From: Marsupella aquatica
Lineage: Eukaryota; Marchantiophyta
DNA length: 64,000 bases
Assembly: GCA_973895155.1 (NCBI GenBank)
Contig: OZ316895.1
Location: 16,058,001 to 16,122,000 of the forward strand
Direction of reading: 5' to 3'
In this document: piece by piece, positions 35,101 to 46,850 of the stretch
How positions within the stretch are numbered: the stretch's first letter is position 1
How the letters are laid out: every line of letters begins with the position of its first letter
The notes under the pieces: generated by a model
The model's database searches: none
What the model saw: only the letters and a program-made list of their open reading frames with translations
What the model was told of the DNA's origin: nothing
Made by a program: the position numbers and the translations under genes

Positions 35101-36000
35101 AAACAAAGGCCTGTTTAAGTCACTTTGAAAATAAGTGGGCCTTTTTACGTGAACCTTTACAAAGAGGAGCCCTTGTTAATCTATTTCAATTGGGGAGTGG
35201 GCTTAATTTTTTAAGAGCTTGGGGGTATGTCACCCAGGATTTTGCCATCCAACTCTTAGATCTAGAATCAAACAGTTGAAATTGAGTCATCAATTCTCAC
35301 TTGACACAAAAATACAGATAATTGCAACTTGACTCAATTTTCACTTACTACATGTAAGTGCACTTATATGATTGATACACAGTGTATAAGTGGAGTGGGA
35401 CATGTATACTTGGGAGCTCGCAGACTCAGTAGACTTGTGTAAATATTGCTAGTTCAACCAATAGTGCTCATTTAATAGGTTTCAGCGTCCAAGCTTTTTG
35501 AAGCTCAAAGGTAAGAGCCCCTAGAAATGGCAATAACGTTTTCCCTATTTGCCTCTCCAAATGTAATGTAGATGGACACTTGGTTCATCCCTCGGCATTG
35601 CAACAATGTCTAATTAGTTGGGGTTAACTTAGTATATTTTTAGGACAACACTTAGTGGGAACCTGACCTACTTAAATTATCCCTATCGATCCTATAAAGA
35701 ATATGTTGTCCAAATATCACATTTTGAATTCTAAATGATATATTTTACTTTATATACGGTTTGCAACAATGCTTAGTCTTTGTAAACGCTGTATTCTTAT
35801 TTTTTACAATTTGTAAAATTATAGCCAAAGTATAATAAAAACACTTAATATTTTGTCTTGCACATGATGCCTGCAATTCTTTAAAGCTTACCCCTAATGT
35901 TGTATATTACTCACCTGGCAGTCACACCCTCTTGGACCCAAATAGTATGGATGTACGACTCACATGCCATGCATATCACGGGTCCATTTATTTGTCTATT
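32119..36000. other. AT-rich intergenic stretch with small repeats
   Basis: No gene was recognised. The ORF at 32135-32347 (+) and the minus-strand ORFs at 32940-33230 and 33342-33557 have no visible domain. A partial duplication (GCATCCAGATTCACA..TAGTGTTCACATA) occurs at about 33545 and 33618. The repeat at 34620-34920 is shared with 26640-26920. Confidence 0.4.
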
Positions 36001-36234
36001 ATGGTACAAACATATATTATAGCATGCTCATCCTGGAACATGCTTGATATTTTGTCTTGTAGTGATATGTAAATGGGTCAAATAAGAGAGTAGAACTGTC
36101 TAGAATGGGACATGCAAAGAAAAGCAAATATGACCAATGAAAAATACAATTACAGTAAGATGCTATGACACAAAGGCACTACTATGTGTGCACTTAATTC
36201 AATGTGCCTTATTAATGTCACTTAATTCAATAAA

Positions 36235-37013
36235 TAAATTTTTACTATCCTGTCCCCCAAACTGAGCTAAATTACTAATCTACCCCCAAAATTATTTTAA
36301 TTGTTAGGTTGCCCCCCCCCCCCATACTGTATTTATGGGTTACATTAACTGTTTTAGTTAAGCCCAGGTGATTTCTCATTGGTGGACTAACACATGACGA
36401 GGCGCTACTGGCTCCGCCTTACCCTGGCCGAGTTTACCCTCACCCGACTAGCTCTTTCCCATTGTTTGAAAGAGTCTTGCACCAAACAGGGCTGGCCCCT
36501 CCCCTTCGCAAGTTCAATCCCAACCCTGGTGACCTGGCTAGCTGGGTGCTGCAATTTCCCTTTCAAAAACACCATGGGTCTCACACTCCATCGGGGCCTG
36601 ATGATCCGGTGGTCCTCATGATGCACCTGACTCCCACTTTTCTGATGGAAAGAGGCCCCAAAAGTCTACATATTTTCCATGCGTGAACAAACCCACATTT
36701 GGGCTTACCGCCTGATTCGAGCTGGGTCATCAGGATTGAAACTCGGGAGGGGGACAGGCCAGCCCTGTTTGGTGTAGGGCTCATTCTAAAAAATGGGAAA
36801 GAGTCAGCCAGGTGAGAATAAACCCGGCCAGTGTAAGGCAGGGCCAATAGTGCCTTGCCATGTGTCAGTCCACCAATCAGAAATCAAGTGGGATTAACTA
36901 AAACATTTAATGTAACCCATAAATACAATATGGGGGAAACCTAACATTTAAAATAATTTTGGGGGTAGGTTAGTAATTTAGCTCAGTTTGGGGGACAAGA
37001 TAGTACAAAGTTG
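36235..37013. mobile_element. Mutator-like foldback element, 779 bp, with 9-bp target duplication
   Basis: TTCAATAAA is duplicated exactly at 36226-36234 and 37014-37022. The ends form long imperfect inverted repeats of about 300 bp: CCCCCAAACTGAGCTAAATT begins near 36252 and its complement lies near 36975, continuing through GTATTTATGGGTTACATTAA. A run of 12 C lies at 36312-36323. Nine-bp duplications are typical of Mutator-like elements. No transposase is encoded, so it is non-autonomous. Confidence 0.8.
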
Positions 37014-37521
37014 TTCAATAAAAACCATAAACTTAGGGACGAAAGTCATGAGGGGAACTTAAGACACCATGTGTTCAGGTTTATTTAGAATCATTTTTCT
37101 CTCTCATGAGAAGACTTAAAAACTTTGTTCAAGTGATAGAAATTAAATTCATTGAGATTAAAAATTGAGAGGGCTGCCACAATGAGTTCAAAATTCTCTA
37201 AGATAACAAAACTTAAAGGGGTTCAAAAATTAATTAAAATCTATGTAATACAAAGGATGCCCCTTGCTAAGGCACATTGAATTAAAAATACATGACAAAA
37301 AATTTATGAATAAGACAAAATATGAAAAGTACATTCACCGTATAGCATGCTCATCCTGGAACATGCTTTATTTTTTGTCTTGTAGTGATCTGAAAATAAA
37401 TAAAATATGAGAGCATAGAAATGCTGTTATATAAGTAAAGTGCCCAAGAAAAGCACAGTGACCAAGAAAAGGAACAGTCAAACGATGCTACGATGTGTGA
37501 CATGAATGAGCCACTTAACTC

Positions 37522-38892
37522 GAGAGATATACTTAGTGGACCTCCAAATGTAACTTGTTTTCCTAATGGACCAAAAGTTGCACACGCCCTCCCAATGGAC
37601 CTCCGGGCCCACCAGAGGTGCCATTTTGTGTGAGATGTTCTTCTAACACATTGTGTAGTTTTTATAACGCGAGATTGTCACTGTAAAACACAGCATGTTC
37701 TACTGTTCTTCAGTGTCCGACCGCATCGCCAAACGCGGTCGACTACAATCGCAGTTCCGAGTGAATCAATGTATCCCACAATGTATACATTGACCACAAT
37801 GCATACAAACATGAACCGTCACTTTGGTGGGGGGCGTTTTCGTAAAGTTGGAGGGACAATTTTTTTTTCTAAGTGTGAAATCCGAATACAACTTTCAAAG
37901 TGTATACATGACAAGTCATATCTCTGTGTTGTAATACAATAGGTTTTGTCCATTTGGGCAGGCTTCGGAGGGGCTTCGGAGGGGGGCGTCTTCGTAAAGT
38001 CAGAGTGACAAAGTTTTTGTCTAAGTGTGAAATCTAAATACAGCGTGCAAAGTGTATACATGACAAATCATATTTCTATGTTGAAATACAATAGGTTTTG
38101 CCCATTTGAGCAGGCTTCGGCGGGGAAGGGGGGGCATCTTCGTAAAGTCGGAGGGACAAATTTTTTCCTAAGTGTGAAAATCCGAATACAACGTGCAAAG
38201 TGTATACATGACAAATCATATTTTTGTGTTGTAATATAATAAGTTTTGTCCATTTGGGAAGGCTTCGACAAGGGGGTGTCTTCGTCGTAAAGTCAGGGGA
38301 AATGTGCATACAACATGCATATTGTATGCAAGACACACATTTATCGTTCTATGTTGAACAGGTTTTGGTTTTGTTGAATATAGCAAGCCTTATTGCCTGT
38401 ATGTAAGGCAGGGGAGTCCTAACTTTGTTTAGGTGCGATCTTTGAATACAGTGTCCACTATGTATCCAAAGCAGACGCAACCTAGAATCGCGACGTGTCA
38501 TTGCATGCGTAGAGTAAATACATTGACCATGTTGTATTCTTCCGATTGTTCTAGATTGCGGCTATTGTAGTTTGAATACAATAGCTATATTGTATTCACA
38601 AAAACTAGGAAGCCATCATGTTGCCACACTCGATTGCGACCAGGGCTACGACGCTTGTGGACTGCGACGTTATTGATAGCCTACTACACATGACCAACCA
38701 CGGTGTCCACAGGGTATGTAGTGGACCTGAACTGTGTGGCAAGGTGTTTCATAAGAACATGCTTGTACAGAGTGGGCCCGGGGGTCCATTGGGAGAGAAT
38801 CTAAACATTGAGGTCCACTGGGAGGGCGTGTGCAACTTTTGGTCCATTAAGAGAAAAAGTTGCATTTGGAGGTCCACTAAGTATATATCTCC
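37522..38892. mobile_element. Mutator-like non-autonomous element, 1,371 bp, with 9-bp target duplication
   Basis: ACTTAACTC is duplicated exactly at 37513-37521 and 38893-38901. The terminal inverted repeats are about 80-120 bp: ACTTAGTGGACCTCCAAATG starts at 37531 and its near complement ends near 38881. The interior is non-coding and contains a tandem array of about 148 bp. It is unrelated in sequence to the neighbour at 36235. Confidence 0.8.
37828..38310. repeat. Tandem array of about 148-bp units inside the Mutator-like element
   Basis: CGTAAAGT recurs at 37841, 37993, 38141 and 38286. Each is followed by GGGACAA-like sequence, CTAAGTGTGAAA, AAAGTGTATACATGACAA and TTTTGTCCATTTG. There are three full units and one partial. 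Confidence 0.8.
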
Positions 38893-39260
38893 ACTTAACT
38901 CAGGGTGCCTTATGAATGACCCGCCTTTCAATAAAAACCATAAACCTAGGAAAGAAAAACATGAGGAGAACTTAAGAGGCTATGCATTCATGTTCTTCAA
39001 CATCATTTCTCCCACTCGTGGTGGTGGAGCCTTTGGTTTCATCTCTAAGAAACTCTAAGAAAACACATACTGTGAAAGGGGGCTGCCAAAATAAGTTCAA
39101 AACATTCTAGAATACCTAAAACTAAAGGGGTCTAAAAATTAATTAAAAATGTATAGAATACAAAGGCTGCCCCTTGATAAGGCAAATTGAATTGAAAATA
39201 CATAACACAAAAATCTGAATAAGACAAAATCTGAAATGTGCATTCACCATTATAGCAGCT

Positions 39261-40511
39261 TCAACATATACATGACATCTCATGCAACATGAATCATTTT
39301 CCTAGGAGCATGCAACAGTTGGACCAAGGGCTTTTGTCTACATGCACCCAACTACCGACCCCACACCCACTCTATACCCTTCACAAACATCCTACTCCTA
39401 ATGTGGAATGGATGGGGAAATGGAACCTTAGACCATTTCCAATGCCCGGTGTCACTGGAGGTCAACCCCACTCAAGTATTTGGGGTCCAATGACTTGAGG
39501 GCAGCTTTGCAAGACATTGGGGGCAGTGTTCTCTTTTTCTGGTCTCCAAGATGTGATTGGGGCAGTCCATTTGGGAGACAGTATTTCAAGTCACTTTACA
39601 AAACGTACGTTCGGGCAGTTTTTTCCTAAACTGTTGCCATGCTACATGGAATGGAGTAGGGCCCAAGTTTTCTTCTGTGGACCTCAGTTTTGACCTAGAT
39701 TTTAGACCACCTTTGTTGGAGTTATGTTTATCTGGCGCATTCTTATTTTATTTTCACATTTTGCACTAAAGTGGACCCAGAGGCCCCTTACATCAGACTT
39801 TTCTTGTCAGGGCAAGAAGGGCGCCAGCGAAAGGAGTATGTGACTTCTAAGGTGGAGTAGGTCTCCAACATGCCTTTTAGCAAATTACTCCAACCACTTG
39901 CGAATGGCCACCTTTTTGAACGGGGTTTGAACAAGCTTATTGAATAGGCACACCTGACCGGTTTAAGAAAATTGCTATTTTTGTGTATTTTGCACTTGCG
40001 GGAGGAAAAACCAAAATACAGTCATTGCCTGATATATATTGGTTAAAAATACTATCGAATGTGTTCTTTGTCATTTGCACAAAGAGCAAAAAGATACCTG
40101 ATAAAACTTGTTAACTCTTGAAAATGCATTAAAATTACTGGATGGATAGTGAAGGGCTATGGGGTGGAGGCTAGGAGAGCTATGTGCTGGAGGCTGGAGG
40201 GCTATGGGGTAGTGGAGGCCGAGAGCTATGGGGGGTACTGTCCTGTTGGCAAGAGAGCTATGGGATGGAAGGAATAGTCAATTTTATGTAATATAACTTT
40301 ATAAGACCAGATTTTTATTTTTGGGGGTATCAGTCCTCTTTGTTTGGGAAACATTGATTCTTCGAGGGTTGTAGGTATAGCCAATCGGGTGGTGGGCACA
40401 ATGACCGGAAGGATAGCTAAGGCAATACACATACTTTTTACAGAAAAAGGCCAAATAGAGTACAAAAGAATAAACAAGAGAGGTCCCAAGTGGACAAAAC
40501 CAAACGCAAAA
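39261..40511. other. Intergenic stretch and probable 3' tail of LINE B
   Basis: No gene was recognised. A short minisatellite-like cluster of GAGGGCTATGGGGTGGAGGC variants lies at 40146-40265. The T-rich sequence near 40305-40325 could be the 3' end of LINE B on the minus strand, but the boundary is not proven. Confidence 0.35.
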
Positions 40512-40606
40512 GAAGTGAGCAAAAGAAAACCCTAAAAACCAAGAAAGAGGAACTAAAAGAAGTGAGCAAAAGGAAACCCCTAAAAACCAAGAAAGAGGAA
40601 CTAAAA
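40512..40606. repeat. 47-bp tandem duplication in the LINE B 3' region
   Basis: Units 40512-40558 and 40559-40606 both run from GAAGTGAGCAAAAG to GAGGAACTAAAA and differ by a few bases. Confidence 0.8.
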
Positions 40607-40658
40607 CTACCGCAAATGGACCGAGGTCCTCATCATACCTAGCAAATGTGGCAACAAG

Positions 40659-43600
40659 CTAGTGGTCTACATCAAGTGTCGAAACTAGATCGGCAAGTGG
40701 GACAGGAATGTCCTCGAGGGGGGCTAGCCGCTGCGGAGTCACACTAGCACCCACTGTCAGAGATCGACGATAGACGGCCCGAGCTTGAGCATGTTGTAAG
40801 GTGACTGAAATGCGTTGGCGAAAGTGCGTGGTCAAAACAGATAGCGGGGGCCCGGTGGGACCCATCCGACCGTGAACATCCCGAGCAGCTTGGCGAAGAA
40901 GCCCGTCGAACTGATGATGGAGACGCCCAAATATCTCAAGAGCAAGGGGCAGGAAGCTATCAGATGAAGCTAGTGCAGCATATTTGGCCTCCTTCGTTGT
41001 TGCTGCTCGTGATGCTGCTGCCCCTGCCGTTGTTGCCGCTGTCCCAATGATGTCTTGGCGCAATGGGTTTGCCACCACTACATCTGCCAAAGTACGGTGA
41101 CCGTCACGGACCATGGTAAGATCCACCCGTAACCGTTGTGATGGAGGACCAGGTAACTCGAGCACCACCTCCCGCCGCGCGTAGACCAAAGAGCCAGAGA
41201 GAACCTGAGCAGTCGCATCTCTCACAGCGTCGTGAACAAAAATGGTTTCGCCGCCCAAACTGCATCAAAGAAGATGGACACCTGTGGCATCACAAGGCTT
41301 CCCACAAGTGCAAGTAGGAGGTAAACCAGCAAGAAGTGGGTGGGGCAAGCCCATACGAAGACGCATGGCTGTCGCAAACTCCGCTGAAGACATCCGCAGG
41401 TGATGAATGACTGGATTAGCCTGAAGCCAGCCTCCTGCGCCCTTCCCTCCGGAAGAAAGAATCCGAGCTCGGTCCGTGTCAGGTGCCTCGGTGAGGATGC
41501 TGGAAAGGGTGAAAGCGTGCATACGCCCAGCAAGGTCTGCCTGAAGACGGACGGGGTCCAAGGATAAAAACTCCTGGAATGAAGGTAACGCAGCTCGAAT
41601 AGGATCGGGTAATGATGACCGCGCCGTGCGCAAATGAACCTGAAATGGGAGGGAACCCTCCTCAACCTCCATGAGAGATGAAAGTAAAAAAGGTCGATCC
41701 TCAGTAAGGAAACGATCTGCCAACAATGAGAAGGCGGCCCACGCGCCCAAGAAGGCCAAAGGTGCAAGGCGCTCAGTGGAAGTAAGCCCAAAACCACCGT
41801 GAGAAATAGGAAGACTGAGCTGTCGATGAAGCCACGGAGATGAGAGTAAAGTACCTGGCCCTAAAAGAGAGGCCAAAGTCTCACGAATGGAGACATCAAA
41901 CGCTTGGAGGTGTAGATAAAGATCCTCGGTAGGGGGATGTGTCCGAGCCAAATAGGACGCACGAGGGTGGATGCATCTCAACAACAACCCAAATGCTGCC
42001 TGAGAGTCTGCCAACTTAGGGAGCATAGGAGTAGGGGCTAAGGCAGCCTGGAGAGCATCAGCAATGAAAGATGAGCAAAAGGAGGTGGTACCGACTGGGG
42101 AGCCAAGGACCCGAAGACCGTCGGCAGGACGTAAGAACCCAGGGGGAAGCGCAAGATCAGAGGGTAACCCAGCTGGACTCCATGCACGACTCTTCACCGG
42201 CTGAACTCGTAAACCGAGGCCCAACAAATGGGTGGAAAGGGTGGCGAGGGCAGAAGTAACAGCAACAGGTGGACCAATGATGTGGGTGTCATCTGAAAGG
42301 GAGGGGAAGATACACTGGGGGTGGGCCGCGGAGGCTTCTCGTAAAGTAGTAAAATGGGCAATGGCAAAAAGAGGCCCACCCAAAGGGTCACCCTGACGTG
42401 TACCTTCTGCAGAAGAAAGAGTGGTATACACTCCTGTAGAGGTGTGATGACTATAGAAGAGGGGGGCCTCGAACCCATAAAAACAACGGACAAAGGGGAT
42501 AAGGGACTGGATGTCTGGATCCGCTGCCCTCAAAGCACGAAAAATTGCTGCCCGAGAAACCGTATTGAAAGCATTGGAGACATCAACCTGGAGGACAACC
42601 CAATCAGGGTGGAGGTCCAAGGTAGTACGAATACCCGCAATAACTGTCTCACAACTGCCAGGAACGCCCACTGCAAACTGATGTGGAGAGAGATGATCCG
42701 ATAGTGCAGAGCGATACTGCGATGAAAGTGCGCGAGACACCAGACGAAGAAAAACCTCTCCAATAGCTATGGGCCGAACACCCGGTGAAGACTTAGCCAT
42801 GGCCAATAAACGAGAAGCACTCAAAAGCCGAGAGACGGGAGGAGGTAAACGGCCGGTAGCAATACACTGGCAAAGGGAGAAAAAAACTGGAAAACCAGAC
42901 TGAGGATCCTCAGGGGGGAATAAATCACGAAAATGCTCAAAGACATAGCCAGAGGGGCCACCAGCCGTGCAACGCGGAGCATGGAGGAAAGCATAGGTGA
43001 AGTGGTCCCTACTAAACTGAAGATCCTCCTCAGGCTCAAAATCCTCCACGAACAAAGGGAGCTGATCATAGGGCTGCGGATGGAGATCCTGAAGGGCCGT
43101 CAAGGTGACCTCGCCAGGGGGGGCTGGTGTGGTGGGAGATAGGGCCTGGACTGCACGACGATATTCACCAGCCTGGGCTAAACGACAAGAGCGACGAAGG
43201 CGTCTGTGCTCTGGAGGATGAGAGTGGCAAGCTGGGTCAGACAAAGCACGGGTAGTAAAGGAACGGGCTCGAAGAAAGTACTCTTCCTGAAGCTGTTCCC
43301 AATCTCCCCGCAGAAAACGATGGATACGAGAGGCAGTCTCACGATGACCCACGCGACCACCGTGACTAGGGAGGGTAAGAGTCCACTGTGGAAAAAGCAT
43401 GAGTAAAGACCAATAGGAGACCTCGATAGGATGCGCCAAGATAAGCTGCATGAGTTGCAACAAGGATGACCGAACTAATGGGCGCAACGCTAGTGGGATG
43501 TGGTTATAAAGGCGAGGTCTAATGTACCCTGGATGGTAGGCTGGAAGGGGGTCTAGAGAGCGAACCCAACTCCATGCCTGCTCGGAAGCCTCCAAGGAAG

Positions 43601-44058
43601 GAGGGGCAGAGCTAACTGGGTCAAGAGGGGGCTGGGATTGGGCTTGCTAGCGACGTTGGCACCGGCCCCGCCCACGGTGATGAGGAAGGGAGAGGCCAAC
43701 CCAACCACACTCAGGACAAGTATGCAGGGGACGCTCGTCTGGGGAGGGAGCAGGGAACGACTGGACCGGAGGTGGGGGGCGGAACCGACGTGGATGAAGA
43801 GGCCGGAGGGGGATGCTGGAGGGGTGGAGGGGGAATGGGCTGGGGAGAGGAGCCAGGGCGTCGATGGGGTGGGCAGTAGACTAGGGGGACTGGTAGAACA
43901 TCGGGCATGGGGTCATCACGAAGATGAGAGAGATCCAATGAAGAAGAGCAAACACGAAGGCGACCACGAGGCGGGGGGGAGGAGGGGGGAGAACTGTGTG
44001 GGGGGGCTGGGCACTTGCCCCGCGCCAACACTCTCAACGTAGACATGACAGGTCGCAA
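40659..44058 (-). pseudogene. LINE B ORF: RT plus restriction-like endonuclease, interrupted by stops
   Basis: The main block 43595-41265 holds the RT: QVDVSNAFNTVSR (motif A), GTRQGDPLGGPLFA (motif B) and SLSDD (motif C). A CTCGKPC...GVH...C zinc knuckle follows. The frame is broken by TGA at 41267-41265. The same frame continues to 40659 with C, then VHDAVRDA, RVDLTMVRDG..TLADVVV and a K-E-A-K-Y block. These fit a PD-(D/E)xK restriction-like endonuclease. Upstream, an in-frame TAG at 43649-43647 separates the RT from a CPEC...HH zinc-finger-like motif. A further frameshift near 43710 leads to the proline-rich ORF starting at 44058. Endonuclease, RT and finger together would drive target-primed reverse transcription in the nucleus. 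Confidence 0.75.
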
Positions 44059-44499
44059 CCCGATAAAAGCAAAAGCGCATCAAGAAGCGACAAAAGGCCC
44101 AACCAAGACATGTGAAAAGAAAGGGAAGGCTATGGAGAGAGCCCACCGCGTCAAAATCCGAGAAGCGGCGCCACCGCTAGCCTAGAAAACCGTTGAGCAC
44201 GTGCAGGCACAGCCGGGAACAAAGCTGGAACTCTCGTCGATGTGTCCGTTGAGGTGTCGATGCGAGTGAATATCTCTCCGCTGATTTGAGCGTGCTGCGA
44301 CAGCTCCCAAAGATGGTGGAATGCAAACTGGTCCACTAAACTTGGCAAAAACCACCTTGTCAGAACTGAAGAAGAAAGGCAACCACCAATCAGAGGAGAA
44401 ACGTGGCAAGACAGGAATGCTCCAAAGCTGATCAAGGGAAACCGTCACCAAAAATGGAGGAGTAAATCAGAATCGTAATCGGAGCCGAAAGTGGTTGAT

Positions 44500-44990
44500 A
44501 TGTCACCAAAAGGACCGCGGTAGGGATAGATGGTGCACTCCCGGACAAGAGCTGGCCAAATCACATGAGAATGCCGGATTCCGTGAACGAGGAACTGTTA
44601 CAGGACCCCAAAGCTAATTGAAAGTGAGAACGGTGGAAATTGAAGAAAAAACGGGAGAGCTAATCAAAGTCCAATCGGGGCAATAGGAGACCAATTGGAC
44701 CGCTCTTGGGATCAATCTGATGCTCCCGGAGAAGAGCTATACAAAGCACTTGAGAAATCTGAAATCCGTGAAAGATTGACCGAGATATGACCGTCGAAAG
44801 GAAGACGAAAATCGCAGAAAAATGACTGAAAAACGGCGAAAACGAATGTGACCATAAGTATGTTGATACGGCACCGTTTTGGACGTGTTTTATATCGATT
44901 TGATGCGCCTCGGCAAGAGCAAGCTAATGCAACTGAGAAAACTGGATTCCGAGAAAAACTGAGTGCGGGAGGGTAATCGAAGTAGCGCGA
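44500..44990. repeat. Degenerate tandem units (about 185 bp) upstream of LINE B
   Basis: Related blocks start near 44533, 44719 and 44902 (GTGCACTCCCGGACAAGAGC, GATGCTCCCGGAGAAGAGC, GATGCGCCTCGGCAAGAGC). Each is followed about 35 bp later by GAGAA...ATTCCG.GA or a similar sequence. Such 5' monomers carry the promoter in some LINEs; here that is inference. Confidence 0.5.
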
Positions 44991-45055
44991 AAACTGTACT
45001 ACAGTCTGAACTCCATAGCCAGGAGCTCAAAGACCTAATCCTCCAATGGACCTCC

Positions 45056-45136
45056 AGTAGACGTCCATCCATAGCTAAGGGCTGTGGGATGGAGAGTGGA
45101 TGGCAATGGGCTGGAGGCTATGGATGGACGTCTACT
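45056..45136. repeat. Perfect 20-bp inverted repeat with 41-bp loop
   Basis: AGTAGACGTCCATCCATAGC (45056-45075) and its exact reverse complement (45117-45136) can form a hairpin. The loop contains GGATGGAGAGTGGATGG. Confidence 0.75.
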
Positions 45137-45239
45137 ACCCTTTGGCAAAAGGACTACTTGCCTCATTTGGCTAGATCATGATGATGTTATAAAAGTTGTT
45201 GAAATTAGTGCACATCCTGAAAAAGCCAAGAAGTGCATA

Positions 45240-45410
45240 AGCATAGAGAGGAAAAAGGATGGTACCTCATAAAGAATTTGAGAAGAAAAAAACTGAGAAA
45301 CAAACAGGACAGCTGATGAGCGTACAAATGAAAAATGATGGGACTTCATTAGCAACTTGAAACAAAACAAGACAGTTGATGAGGGTACAGAGGCAAAATG
45401 ATGGTAAGTA
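45240..45410. repeat. Imperfect tandem repeat, about 65-bp period
   Basis: The order AAA(G)GATGG, A.CTCAT or ACTTCAT, GAGAA or GAAACAAA and GACAG.TGATGAG recurs about twice, with a third partial start. Confidence 0.5.
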
Positions 45411-46394
45411 ATAAGCGCATAAATATCTACATGTCAAAATTTCCAGGCAAAAATGCAAACATGACACCTAGCACAGTAGCAAGTAAATTCAAACTTGGCA
45501 TTACTGATTTCCAGGGAAACTACTTTTGCCACTTGCAGAGCATTTGCGAATTCCTAACCAGCTAGATTTTCTTCGACCCAGCACACAAGACTTGGCGTGC
45601 GCCAACGTCTGGCAAGCTCCCTTTCCATCGTATCCAAAGAATTGTGATACGCCAATCTAAAAACACATGGGTGGCCATTGCATCATCATTGTATTGTTCT
45701 CTGCTTGGATGACCTTTGCATGTGAGAATAACCATTCAGGTGGGGATTGTGTCCAAGTGCTGCCCACTGATGAATGTCTCTCTCGCCAACTCCCTCGCTA
45801 CTCACCCTACTAAATACCCAGCTACAAATGGCATGACGGGTGGGAATGCTCTAAGTGCACTATTAGTGGTCCTATCCGTGGTCCTATCTCCACTTCTTAT
45901 GGTCAGTCTTGTGTGACCAAGCCTCCCTTGGCCCTTGGTCACGAACACCATCACCATTCAAATGGATCTTAGAGTGCCCAAAGACACGGAAGGTTTTAGT
46001 GGTAATTTTATATGGATAATTTTATTTTGTTCTGTTTTTTGCTTCAAAAGAATTCTTAGATGATAATTCTGAATTTGAAGCCCCTATGGACCACCAGGTT
46101 GGACTTTGAAACCTCCATGGACCACATTTCCCAAATTTGAGTTTAATTGTAACAACTTGATATTCATGAATAAAAAATAAAATGGGGGATATGCTAGAGG
46201 AATAGGTAAGCTACACTTCCATCAAAGTGAAATTGTATTTCTGGTCATTTTGATTGAGTTTTCCATCATAAAATGGGCAGGGGTAAATTCCAATAGAAAA
46301 TATTCATTGTGTCAAGATGAAACATTTGGCATAGGTTTTTTTTTAGGTCTCCTCCTTCCCTAGTTGCCTTGCAGGTGCAAAACTAATCATCAAA
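45411..46394. other. Intergenic stretch, no gene recognised
   Basis: It is AT-rich and no ORF could be supported. CCATGGACCAC-type sequences near 46085-46125 resemble the repeat units that follow. Confidence 0.4.
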
Positions 46395-46850
46395 TTGTTG
46401 TTTAGTACACATAATTATCAAATTATGAGCTGCAAACTCCCATGGACCACTACCAAAGTGTGGTCCATGGGAGCACAGTGTCCAGGATTAAAGATTATTT
46501 TTAGTACTCGTAACCATCAAGTTATGGGCCCCAAACTCCCATGGACTACCAAAATGTGGTCCACCGGAGTACTATGTCCAAGACTAACAATTAGTCTAGT
46601 ATTCATAATCATCAAGGTATTGGCCCAGACTCCCATGGACTACCAAAATGTGGTACACCATAGCAGGGTGTCTAGCACTAACTATTATTTTAGTACTCAT
46701 AATCATCAAACTATAGGCCCCAAACTCCCATACACTACCAAAATGTGCTACACCAGAGGGCAGTATCTAGGACTAAGGATTAGTCTAGTACTCATAATTG
46801 GCCCCCAAACTCCCATGGACTGCCAAATGTGGTACACCAGGAGCCGCAAA
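46395..46850. repeat. Five-copy minisatellite, about 95-bp units
   Basis: The motif CAAACTCCCATGGAC, or a close variant, starts at about 46433, 46532, 46626, 46721 and 46806. It is followed by CTACCAAAATGTGGT, CACC and GTACTCATAATCATCAA. A plus-strand frame stays open through the array (46395-46940), but its product is only the translated repeat, so I do not call it a gene. Confidence 0.8.

Larger units (their letters stand above)
36010..39260 (+). repeat. Two tandem copies (B and C) of the roughly 550-bp repeat, each interrupted by an insertion
   Basis: Copy B is 36010-36234 plus 37014-37340. Copy C is about 37341-37521 plus 38893-39260. Both start TATAGCATGCTCATCCTGG and carry the same blocks as copy A at 17547. 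Copy B runs directly into copy C, so they are a true tandem pair. Each was later split by a separate Mutator-like insertion. Confidence 0.75.
40512..45000 (-). mobile_element. LINE B: non-LTR retrotransposon with C-terminal restriction-like endonuclease
   Basis: The order on the minus strand is degenerate 5' repeat units, a proline-rich segment, a zinc-finger-like motif, RT, a Cys/His knuckle and an endonuclease. That order is the R2-type architecture with the endonuclease after the RT, not the APE-type LINEs usual in plants. Edges are approximate because no target duplication was found. Confidence 0.7.

Noticed and set aside
37819-38336. Minus-strand ORFs with repeated Cys-Ile-His segments
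   Set aside because: Translations of the 148-bp tandem units in a non-coding element.
43638-44042. 134-codon plus-strand ORF
   Set aside because: Antisense to the proline-rich N-terminal part of LINE B.
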